DNA of 64,000 nucleotides from NCBI GenBank assembly GCA_036346375.1, contig CM070511.1, positions 7,688,001-7,752,000 on the forward strand, written 5' to 3'. Source of the DNA: Guadua angustifolia. Its lineage: Eukaryota; Streptophyta; Magnoliopsida; Poales; Poaceae. Shown here in pieces: positions 35,008 to 45,120 of the stretch (its first letter is position 1; every line of letters starts with the position of its first letter). The position numbers and the translations under genes are program-made. The notes below the pieces were generated by a model, which had not been told where the DNA came from, searched no databases, and worked only from the letters and a program-made list of their open reading frames with translations.

Positions 35008-36830
35008 AGAATATTATGCTATAAGAATTTTGCCGCCGGAATTCATTCTGTGGCGCATACGAAATATAATGAATGTCAGTATAATATTCTATTTCGCTTT
35101 CATCTTACGGCACTATCTGGCAATTCAAGCTAGCATTTGCTATCGAATAGAGCTAAAAATTTCACAGAGAACTCTCATTTGCACTGGTAACATGCCACAG
35201 AATTTTGCCACAGGAATTCATTCTGTGGCGCATACGAAATATAATGGAAGTCAGCATATTCTATTAAGCTTTTATCTTGCGGCACTATCTGGAGACTTCA
35301 AGCATGCATTTGCTATCAAATTGAGCTAAAAATTTCATGGAGAACTCTCATTTGCACTGCTAACATGCCACAGAATTTCGCCGTCGGAATTCATTCTGTG
35401 GCGCATACGAAATATAATAGAAGTCAGCATATTCTATTAAGCTTTCATCTTGCGGCACTATCTGGAGACTTCAAGCATGCATTTGCTATCGAATTGATCT
35501 AAAAATTTCACGGAGAACTCTCATTTGCACTGCTAACATGCCACAGAATTTTGCCGTCGGAATTCATATTGTGGCGCATACAAAATATAATGGAAGTCAA
35601 CATAATATTCTATTTCGCTTTCATCTTGCGGCACTATCTGGCAATTCAAGCTAGCATTTGCTATCGAATTGAGCTAAAAATTTCATGGAGAACTCTCATT
35701 TGTGCTGGTAACATGCCACAGAATTTCACCGTAGGAATTCATTCTGTGGCGCATACGAAATATAATGGAAGTCAGCATATTCTATTAAGCTTTTATCTTG
35801 CAGCACTATCTGGAGACTTCAAGCATGCATTTGCTATCGAATTGAGCTAAAAATTTCACGGAGGACTCTCAATTGCATTGCTAACATGTCACGTAATTTC
35901 ACACGAATTCATTCATAACGCTTATTTAAATATAATGGAAGTCAGCATATTCTATTAAGCTTTCATCTTGCGGCACTATTTGGAGACTTCAAGCATGCAT
36001 TTGCTATCGAATTGATCTAAAAATTTCACGGAGAACTCTCATTTGCACTGCGAACATGCCATAGAATTTCGCCGCCGGAATTCATTCTGTGGCGCATACG
36101 AAATATAATGGAAGTCAGCATATTCTATTAAGCTTTCATCTTGCGGCACTATCTGGAGACTTCAAGCTTGCATTTGCTATCGAATAGATCTAAAAATTTC
36201 ATGGAGAACTCTCATTTGCACTGCTAACATGCCACAGAATTTCGTCGAATTCATTACGTATGCATATCTAAACATAATGGAAGTCAGCATAATATTCTAT
36301 TTCGCTTTCAACTTGCGGCACTATCTGGTAAGTCAAGCTAGCATTTGCTATCGAATTGAGCTAAAAATTTCACGGAGAACTCTCATTTGCACTGGTAACA
36401 TGCCATATAATTTCGCCGTAGGAATTCATTCTGTGGCGCATACAAAATATAATGGAAGTCAGCATATTCTATTAAGCTTTCATCTTGCGGCACTATCTGG
36501 AGACTTCAAGCATGCATTTGCTATCGAATTGATCTAAAAATTTCACGGAGAACTCTCATTTGCACTGCTAACAAGCCATAGAATTTTGCCGCAGGAATTC
36601 ATTCTGTGGCGCATACGAAATATAATGGAAGTCAGCATAATCTATTTCGCTTTCTTCTTGCGGCACTATTTGGCAATTCAAGTATGCATTTACTGTTGAA
36701 ATAAGCTAAAATTTTCATGGAGGACTATCATTTGCACCGGTAACATGCCACATAAATTCGCCACTGAAATTCTATCTGTGGCACATAGAAAAAATAATAG
36801 AAGTCAGCATATTCTATAAATGTAAGGTAA
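35008..36830. repeat. Tandem array of about 11 units of 174 bp
   Basis: The landmark ATTCATTCTG (or variant) occurs at 35,041, 35,216, 35,389, 35,562, 35,737, 35,907, 36,080, 36,249, 36,424, 36,597 and 36,769, a spacing of 169-175 bp. Units share TGGCGCATACGAAATATAAT, GGAAGTCAGCAT, TTGCGGCACTATCTGG, CATTTGCTATCGAATTGA and AACTCTCATTTGCAC. Two subtypes alternate irregularly (TATTCTATTAAGC/GGAGACTTCAAG versus AATATTCTATTTCGC/GGCAATTCAAG). Open frames in it are repeats of the same unit and not genes. Confidence 0.95.
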
Positions 36831-36989
36831 TTATAGATCTAATCTAATAATAACCGCTCCGCACAAAACCCTTGCGGCCAATGCAAAACTTGGATCAGGA
36901 ACCTGCCGCCAAAGTTGGATCAGGAGGTAAAAGCAATTAGCGCCGCTTTCATCGCCCACCCTCGACCCCCTCGACGAAACAGATCTACG

Positions 36990-37181
36990 TGCGTGGACGT
37001 TCACCCAGACGCACCCTAGACGCAATGGAGACCGCGACGCCCAAGCGATCGACCTCCGCGACCACCGCTAACTGCGAGGCATCGATCTTCACCGCCACCG
37101 ATCGAGCGGCTACCTTGTCCTGTGTTAGTCCCCGATCGAAAGTGATCTCGCTCTCGTCGAGATTAGTGCCAATGCCCTAGA
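36990..37181 (+). CDS. Short serine/threonine-rich ORF, possible first exon of the TNPA-like gene
   Basis: A plus-strand frame starting METATPKRSTSATTANC at 37,025 and ending at a stop at 37,178-37,180 lies in a GC-rich patch upstream of the TNPA-like exons. CACTA TNPA-type genes often begin with a small GC-rich exon, which makes this a candidate by position only. No splice donor was established and no domain is recognised. Confidence 0.25.
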
Positions 37182-37260
37182 ATCGGTTTGTACATCAATA
37201 ATTAACTAGGTGTTATCCCACCAATCAAGTTACACAATTCCACCAATTAGTAGTAGAGAT

Positions 37261-37411
37261 TAGTCAGGAAGAGTATCGGATTGTGTATTAGTCTGGAGTA
37301 TTACTCAGGAAGAGTATCGGATTGTGTATTAGTCTGGAGTAGAGTTTAGCTAATCAGAATTGGAATCCGTTTAGGATTCAGAGTCAATTGTAGCTAATCA
37401 GAATTGGAACC
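37261..37411. repeat. Short tandem duplications (42 bp and 19 bp)
   Basis: CAGGAAGAGTATCGGATTGT followed by GTATTAGTCTGGAGTA occurs twice (about 37,264 and 37,306). GCTAATCAGAATTGGAA occurs at about 37,351 and 37,393. Confidence 0.85.
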
Positions 37412-37540
37412 TCAAGCTCAAGAATCTACTCGAGGAGATCGCCGCAACAATTGGTGAAACGAACTAGATTAGTTACAATTGACTCTTCCCAATCTTTAGT
37501 CCACCAATAAGTGAGAAGTGATTGCAGAGTCATATGTTTG

Positions 37541-37919
37541 TGTTGGAGCAAACTCAGACACCGAGCATTTAATCGCCGCAAAAGAGAGAGCAAATAGCGC
37601 TAGAAGAACCAAGCGCCCAGTCTTCGGACGTAGCACAAGATTTCCGTGATATGATTCGCAGACCTCTCGAAAAACCAATACAGAGAATACTCTTTTGCTC
37701 GGCGAATCATGCAGCTAGCTTTTTCTCCCTTGTATTTATAGTCGTAATAGCGGATCAATTTGTTATTTACATCGACTAGGACTCTAACTGCAAACCGAGT
37801 CTTTACTGGTTTCAACTTCCAGCTTTTAACTGGTCTCCGTAACCTATTGCTACACGACTCAAAACAAACGACGCTATCAACTTGACTGAAGGAAAGAAAT
37901 AACAAGATTATAACCAACA
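37541..37919 (-). mobile_element. 379-bp solo LTR, copia-like, with target duplication GTTTG
   Basis: The plus strand begins TGTTGGAGCAAAC and ends ATAACCAACA. GTTTG flanks both sides (37,536-37,540 and 37,920-37,924). A minus-strand CTATAAATAC at about 37,730 suggests minus orientation. The uninterrupted site CATATGTTTGGACACTG survives at about 38,388 in the neighbouring duplicate, proving precise insertion. The 109-residue minus-strand frame across it is treated as incidental. Confidence 0.92.
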
Positions 37920-38708
37920 GTTTGGACACTGAACTCAGTTGTTCTGCTTTTCTTCAACCTGATAGAGTTTGTCCAGTGACAGGTTATCAAATATGCTAGT
38001 GCAGCAAAACCACCATTAGTTGCTTTCCACTCAGATTTAATCCAAGGGTGCAATCAGTAGCTGCATTAGTTCCTATTTCCCATATATGAGATGACTCTGT
38101 TGCTCCAATTCTGATTTTGAGAACAGATCAAAAGTACACCACAAATATGCCATGCATTGCTTGTCCAATTGAGCATAGGATGAAAGTGACCTACCCAGAT
38201 AGCACTGATGTCAAGTTGTTTATTCACTAATTTTTTTAAGATCATCTGATGATTGATGAGACAATCCCATGGAAGGATTATAGGTTAATGATATGCACCA
38301 AATGAATAATTGTTTGAACTTGTATGAAAGTCCAGTGCCTTCCCAATCTTTAGTCCACCAATAAGTGAGAAGTGATTGCAGAGTCATATGTTTGGACACT
38401 GAACTCAATTGTTCTGCTTTTCTTCAACCTGATAGAGTTTGTCCAGTGACAGGTTATCAAATGCTAGTGCAGCAAAACCACCATTAGTTGCTTTCCACTC
38501 ATATTTAATCCAAGGGGTGCACTGTAGCTGCATTAGTTCCTATTTCCCATATATGAGATGACTCTGTTGCTCCACTTCTGATTTTGAGAACAGATCAAAA
38601 GTACACCACAAATATGCCATGCATTGCTTGTCCAATTGAGCATAGGATGAAAGTGACCTACCCAGATAGCAATCGATGTCAAGTTGTTTATTCACTAATT
38701 TTTAAGAT
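37920..38708. repeat. Direct duplication of about 320 bp
   Basis: Copy 1 (37,920-38,238) and copy 2 (38,391-38,708) are nearly identical from TTTGGACACTGAACTCA to CAAGTTGTTTATTCACTAAT. The matching region left of the solo LTR (about 37,490-37,540 and 38,340-38,390) shows that the original unit was longer. Confidence 0.92.
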
Positions 38709-39326
38709 CCAAATGTTTATGCCCAGTTTTCTAATGGATCAGTTTCACCAACAATGTTTTCTGAAAAAGGACAGATTAGTGGTGTCAAAATGACATTGCT
38801 AGATCTCGCTATATTATTCTATACTTTAGTTAGTTATTACAATCTTGAAAATTCTGCGGTATATTAGACGTAAACAATTAATGGTCAAAACTACTCAATC
38901 CAGCCACAAATATATGTTATTTTAAAATACGCACGCTTAAATTTTCAAAACAACGTGCATTTTGTGACTAGAGCGAGCAATAAGCAGTTATAATTATTCA
39001 TGAATGTAACTAGCAAAAGCCGAGATAGTAGTAAAATCTTGGTGAAGCAAGTGGGCACAAGATTGATTAATGATAATGGATCTAGAACTTATAGTCAAGA
39101 TGGTCAAATACTGAGTTAAGAGCTTCATGTGGTGCATGACTCTTAATTTTTCCCAAGGAATAAAACCTACTTTGCACCTTTTTATCGAATAACCTTAGGT
39201 AATGTCTCGATCGTCAAGGCATATATGCATGCATGCATGATATACACTCCAATTAGCACATATAGTATTCTCATCTTAATTAAGCTTTTTATATTAATTT
39301 AGTCATGTTGTCTTACCTCTTTGCAG

Positions 39327-42300
39327 CCTTGTTTCAGATACTCAGGAAGCCCTTGTGAACTGGAACATGACTATTGAGAATGGCGTTGGTGATCCTGCTG
39401 TCGTTCGTGTTGCAGCGCCCCCCATTTTTGATCCACCCACTGGCGGGTAAACGTGACCATGACCTGTGATAATGTTTAGTCTTGTGTCAAATAATCTATG
39501 AAATTATAATGTTATGTTATTCAACTAATTTTAAAATATATTTTGGCAGGCTGACCGATGAGAGTTGGACTTTACTACTTCAGTGTGAGGGGACACCTGC
39601 AGGAGAAGAATTCCATGAAATGGATATGGATAGAGATAATATCTCCTTTTACAACTTGATGTGTTTGAAATCAAAGTTTGGTTACTCAGGGAGAGATTAC
39701 TTGTTCTATAAGAAGCGATGTGGCAGGGATGTTGCAACTCTTGAGCCGATTGATTTTGAACATGAAGCACTTACAATGGTAACAAACAACGAGGTAGAGA
39801 GGAAGGTTCGATTATTAATAGCAAAGGATCCGCCGAGAGATGCAGTTACAATTACACCCATAAAGCGCCTAGGAGGCACCAATCGAGGATGAATTTGTTA
39901 CAGATGAGAATATTGATGCATACAAGCTATGGCTTTAAAAGCTGCAACGCGAAGAACCAGATACAGGTAAGCTATGTTGCTGCACTTTTCGCACTTCTAG
40001 CCATATAATGCATTGACCATTCAAAGCTAACATGCTAATGAATTGCAAAATTTAAGGATGATTATAGAGAGGATACAATCAGAACATATAAGGAATGGTT
40101 GAGACAGAAGGCGACCTTCCGGATATTAGTAATCGGTTTTCTCACATCGAATACACGATATATTGTATTGTCCATAATTACTTACCGATGTTTGCATTGT
40201 ATGCAATTGCAGATGTACAGAGCATCGCAAGGATCTTCCTAGCATAGCCGATGGGGAAATCGATGACAAAGAACCCATCAACAACAAGCCGCCATCTCAT
40301 GCTCGTCGTTTAAAGCAGAAAACTGATGGTAAAGTGTTAAAAAATGGTACTTGTTTATATTCTTATGCTCAAATCTGCCTCCGTGAATATATTTGTTTAT
40401 ATTCTTCATGCTATGTTAGCAGGTTCCAATCAAGGGTGCAAAAAAACTGGTCATGGTACACTCAAAGGTCTAGCAGCAGCCAATAAGAAAATAAAAATGA
40501 GCTCTCAAAAAATAAAAATACAATTTTCTGCGAGGTTGGGAGGTCCCATAGGAACAAACGCCCGCTCCTTTGTCGATGAAGTGGTAATGTTTACAAGAAA
40601 AAGGGCACCACTCATTGGAGTGAAAAAGTGGAAGGACATAAAGCAAATAGTAAAAAATTCTATAGCTACAGATGTCACGGTTCGTATAATGTTATTTGTT
40701 TCGGTTCCATGCATATATTTCTAGTTACTAAAAACTTTGATTTCTTTCTGTGTTTTCATTCAACACAGAATAAATGGGACTTTCAAAACACCCCCAATGC
40801 AAAGGAAATGATATGGGATATTGCCAAAGAGCGTTACAGGGGATGGCGGTCAATATTGAGTGCTACATACAAGGCGTATAGTACTTATGCTGAGAGAATG
40901 AAACAAAAGTCTAAAGATGTAGACATTGTTGAGTGGCACTACTTGAACTTATATTTTGGGTCTGAACAATTCAAGGTTAAACGAAATTATGCATAGCTTT
41001 TATTTTGCATAAAACATATAGTGCTTTCTTTCTCTATTACAGTACTCAGAGATCTATTCCAAGCATACTGTACTTTCTTTTTTATATTTTACACTGCTAC
41101 ATAAAGTGCGTCTGTAATCTTTTTTGTACTGTCACCTACTGCAGAAGGTAAGCAATCAAAACTCTGGAAACCGCCAAAAACAAAAGACCAAGCATTTGAT
41201 GGGTTCCAAACCTTTTTCTCAAATTAGCTATGAGCAGGTAAATATATGTTTGAATTCTCTTCTTTTCATAAATGATGTAGGATTAATATGCCATGTCCTT
41301 GCAATTTTAGAGGGACATAGAAACAGGTGAAGAGCCAAATGATGTGCACTTCGGATGAGCACTCACATGAAGAATGGGCAATGGTCGACGCAGATCTAAA
41401 AAAGTTTATGTGAGTACTTCTTTGATATTGACTCACAATGTGTTTGTAATTTTTGCAATCTTTCGTAACTTCAATATTCAATTAACTTGTGTTCTCATCA
41501 CTTAGGACGGGCATGCGAGAAGATTTGTGAGGTAGAATTACGGTGAGACAATGGCATCCTTTCACACGAAGAGGAAAACAATATTTTCCAATCAAGCTAC
41601 AAGGAACTCACATCAAGCAAAACATCCCAACTTCACGGATAGGATACTTGGCTAAACGTCGAACACGCATCGAAGGATGCATGCTCAAATCGAACAACAA
41701 GCCCAGAAACATAAATTGCAGCCCAACTACAAAATGTTGAGCTCCAAGGTGAGGTTCAAAAGTTAAAAGAGCAACTTGCAAATGAGATTGCTGAAAGGGA
41801 TCGGATAGCGAAGAAAGTAGGCGATGATTCAAGAGGAGCAGAATGCAAGGCTTGCACTCGGGGAAGAGATGCTTTCATTGATTGCGTAACGTGAGAGAAG
41901 CATCAATACAACAGTAAAAAAATTGGAAACAATTTAGTTCAATGATGGTTTTGCACATTATATGTGACCTTAATTTATTTTTTTCATTTTTCTAATGCAG
42001 ATTAACCCAACAAGCATCATCCTTAGTGATGATGCAGCTAGGACAGTTGTGGGCAAGAATAATCACAACACTCGAAGTTCTAATGTTAAGCGTAATCTAT
42101 CCAATAACAATTCCAATGGGACACCGCGTTATATAACTACCTAGCAGTTGATGCAAGTTGCTAAAAATCATGGTCGGTGAAGGGTTGAACAAGGTATGAA
42201 TTGCAAAGTTTATTTTTCAGCAATGCACTGTACATTATGATAATATACAGATCCACTATTTGTTTATGCTCAAAAGAATAAACCGTGCTTTTATTCAACA

Positions 42301-42389
42301 GAGGATACAATTTGAGCGAGCGCTGGTCTCATCGCATGGTCAAGGAAGCAAGTCTACAATGTGGAACAACCTATTCCCAAGTCACTAGT
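39327..42389 (+). pseudogene. TNPA-like (Transposase_24 type) gene of the CACTA element, degraded
   Basis: The accessory CACTA protein (TNPA-like) binds subterminal repeats. Exon-like pieces: 39,327-39,449 (IFDPPTGG before a GTAAAC donor); from 39,550 after TTTTGGCAG, containing LTDESWTLLLQCEGTPAGEE, FYNLMCLKSKFGYSGRDY and LFYKKRC; 40,424-40,680 with RSFVDEVVMFTRKRAPLIGV then KKWKDIKQIV; 40,770-40,975 with WDIAKERYRGWRSILSATYK and WHYLNLYFGSEQFK; 41,144-41,240 with VSNQNSGNRQKQKTKHLMGS; then RDIETGEEPNDVHF near 41,320. The tail ends MWNNLFPSH and a stop at about 42,389. The W-F-S--F and NR-K---H--GSK-F motifs are diagnostic of the plant family. At least two internal stops or frame changes (about 39,890-39,940 and 41,355) suggest it is not functional. 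Confidence 0.8.
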
Positions 42390-42589
42390 CAATAGATTAG
42401 TTTTGTTATCGCAATCTTAGTTGAGAAATTTAAAGTTTTCGATCAGAGATTACTACGAAATTATTCTATTATTGGTCTCTTTGCTTGATGTTTGTACATA
42501 CAAAAAAAGATTGTTACAAATGCTCTTATATATGATTTGATACCTATAATTGATATTTGCTCATTCAATTTCTAATTTGAGTACATTTC

Positions 42590-43180
42590 TTTTGCAACAA
42601 CGGTATATAAACAAATATTATTGCAATATGCATTGATGCCTCATTATGCACAAAATGAATTGCTCTGAGATATAGATCGTTGTTATAATTTATTGCAACG
42701 GTTATTTCATTGCAATACATCATATTGCCACGAAAAATTATTTCGCTATGCGACCTCACTTATTGCCATGGATTGGTTTTTGTTGCAACTGTTGTCTAAT
42801 GCAATGCCTAAACGCGTGGCAATAAAGATCTCTATTGCCACGACAATAAAAAAATATTGCCACGGTATTAAGGTCATTGCGACTACTTTCTAATGCAACG
42901 CTTGAGAGCGTGGCAATAGAGACAACTATTGCCATGGCAATTGAGACTATTGCCACGTCAAACCGTCATTGCAACTACGGACTAATGCAACGCATATTCC
43001 CGTTGCAATTAGCATTACAATTGCAACAAAACGTAAATCGTGGCCCAAACTTTGGACCACGCAACTAATAGCCACGCCTACCAACGATTGTCATATTGTG
43101 GCTATTGGTACATATTGCAACGAAATGGGCCCTATTGCAACGATTTCTCGCCGTTGCAAAAGCCTGGAATTCTAGTAGTG
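42590..43180. repeat. Right CACTA subterminal repeats and terminus
   Basis: A dense cluster of TTGCAACG, TTGCCACG, ATTGCAAC and CGTGGCAAT motifs in both orientations, more than fifteen within 600 bp. It ends at the inverted terminus GGAATTCTAGTAGTG at 43,180. Open frames here arise from the repeats. Confidence 0.85.
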
Positions 43181-43183
43181 ATC
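43181..43183. repeat. Right CACTA target-site duplication ATC
   Basis: Matches 19,624-19,626. Host LTR sequence continues GTCACCGCCC. Confidence 0.85.
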
Positions 43184-43897
43184 GTCACCGCCCACATCGT
43201 TGCTCTCCGCCGTCCGATCAACCACCAGCGCTCTGGATTGCGCCGCATCGCCGTCGCCCAAGCCCTTGCCACTCCGCCGCGTGATCTCTCTCTGGCTCAT
43301 CGGATGACCGCCGCGTGGCCATCTTGTGTTTGTCGTGTCCGCGCCACGTCAGCATTGCTCTACCGCGTAGCTGCCACATCGCCTCGTGTCGTGCCCAGTC
43401 AGTGTCGCCTCGACTCCGTGCCCACGCTACGTCATCCATGCAAGGCAGCCGCGTTAGCACCACCTCAGCCCTAGCCGCCACGTAGTGTCCACCGTGGGCA
43501 GAGCCACTAACATGTGGGTCCCACATGTTGGACGGCATTTATTTTTATTTTTCTGTTTTTCTTGAAAATGTAAAATTTCATCCAATCACGTGTTGACACA
43601 TGTCACCCCTGTCATTTTTTTTATTTTCCTAACCCGAGAGACTTCTAGAAGCCCATTCTCCTCCGTCCGAGCTCCGATTCTAGTGATTCAAATTTCTAAA
43701 TTCATGATCTATCTTCCAGTACCATTCTTTTCAATTTTTGAATTTTTTAATTTATTTTATTTATTTGTTCTCGTTTCACGTGTAGACGACGCAGTCGAAT
43801 CTCAAGCGAATCAACAAGGCATAGGTAGAACCAGCAAAAGGCAACGAAGGCAAGTCTTCCTTGAACATGTTGATCCCAAATTTTATGAAAATATTAT
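43184..43897 (+). mobile_element. Right part of the LTR split by the CACTA element
   Basis: GC-rich sequence similar in kind to 19,300-19,620 and then a region resembling 48,380-48,490 of the solo LTR (GTAGACG..., GGCAAGT...CTT and TTGATCCCA landmarks). It stops at 43,897, where Tat-2 begins with TGTCGACG. The LTR's own end is not seen, so Tat-2 appears to have inserted in it. Confidence 0.65.
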
Positions 43898-44440
43898 TGT
43901 CGACGTTTAGAAAACAGGTTTCCCACCGATCTTACTTATTGATTATGGGATCAACCAAGGCCCCTTTTCCGTGAAGGGTTTACGTCCAAAGAATGCTATC
44001 AGGTTGCGATGCTCGAAAGGACAGTGGACAAGGAATTTTTATACTGGTTCGGGCCTCTCTTGATGGAGATAATAACCCTACGTCCAGTGATCTTGCTATT
44101 GCTCAAATTCTTACAGGAAAGCTTGTGCGCGTACTTCTTGATGCTGCTTGTCTATGTGTATGTCTTTGTGTGTATGTCTATCTCTCTCTTCATGCTGATC
44201 TATCAGTGGAGTTTTATAGATGATTGAAATAACTACCACCGAATAATGCGCTATTACTACATTAACCAGGGCTGCAACTGCATCCTTGATTCTCATCACG
44301 TCGTGTCATGGACATAATGGGCTTAGATCGTGACATAATGGACTTAAACCGTAGCGTAATTACCGCCACATCGTCATTATTGGCCGAGCACTACCTATTA
44401 ATCACGCTCGTGATTTCCCCTTAACTCTGACCGACCGCTG
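43898..44440 (-). repeat. 3' LTR of Tat-2 (right edge approximate)
   Basis: The LTR end TGTCGACG at 43,898 equals the Tat-1 LTR end at 12,550. The ACTGGTTCGGGCC, TGATGGAGATAATA and ACCCTACGTCC landmarks at 44,040-44,095 match the other Tat LTR copies. The edge near the antisense ORF is unclear. A palindrome CCCGAGTAAGCTTGCTCGGG lies at about 44,448-44,467. Confidence 0.6.
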
Positions 44441-44989
44441 CGCACCCCCGAGTAAGCTTGCTCGGGGACCTATGGCGCATACTCGGGGACAAGCTTGAGC
44501 ATGGTCGAGGCGGAACTACTAATCGGACCATCAGAGGGTATCGCTAGAGACACCATCCAAGGGCATGCATGGTCGGCCAAAAATCGACTACTAGGGTATA
44601 ATAGTCTTTATGGAAATTATCCAATCCCCGACACCAACCCCGAGGCTCAAGTGGAAATCTACTTGGCGGGGCCTTCCCTTGAGCCTACAGACTCAAAGGA
44701 GGGATTGGAATCTTGCAGCAGAACACTACTGCAGCTTCCGAGCAACACTTGCTTGCCAACGAGCACGATCGACAAGGACCGAGACAAACTCAACCTCCGA
44801 CCAAGGGAAGATCGGGCAAAAGAGCATTGAAGGTCGTGACGGTTCCATCTCTGCGAAGCCTTCCGGGAGCAATTCGGATATTTTTTGGGAGCCGCACCTT
44901 TATTGGACGGTTTCGAAGATCGCGCCGCCATGTGCCGATTCACAGATAGGCGGGAGCAATTTTCGGTATCCGAACAGTTGCGTTTGTTC

Positions 44990-45120
44990 GACTTCTCTGC
45001 CTATATATACAAACGGGAACAGTGCTGAGAAACCCTTCATCCGTATTTCACACGCAAGCTCTCAGAATCTCTTAAATCCCAAACTTTCCCACTCTTGCAT
45101 CTTCTCCCTCGATCCACTCC
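44990..45120 (+). promoter_or_regulatory. Putative promoter and leader of the Tat-2 antisense ORF
   Basis: CCTATATATACAAACGGG at about 44,999-45,016 is a good plant TATA box on the plus strand, about 105-115 bp upstream of the ATG at 45,121. The intervening leader is C/T-rich (CTTCTCCCTCGATCCACTCC). This suggests the antisense ORF could be transcribed independently of the element's own LTR direction. Confidence 0.45.

Noticed and set aside
34976..36537. Repeated 60-117-residue frames with similar peptides
   Set aside because: They are the same tandem unit read in frame. No start context, splice sites or family match.
35008..36830. Regular direct repeats as a CRISPR array
   Set aside because: Units are contiguous 174-bp tandem copies without unique spacers, in a plant nuclear transposon.
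37600..37929. 109-residue minus-strand frame starting with a hydrophobic signal-like segment
   Set aside because: It lies almost entirely within the solo LTR, and its start is in the flanking target duplication.
44440..44475. Palindrome CCCGAGTAAGCTTGCTCGGG as a regulatory site or terminator
   Set aside because: It sits in the LTR-proximal region of Tat-2. CTCGGGG motifs recur around it and no specific role can be supported.
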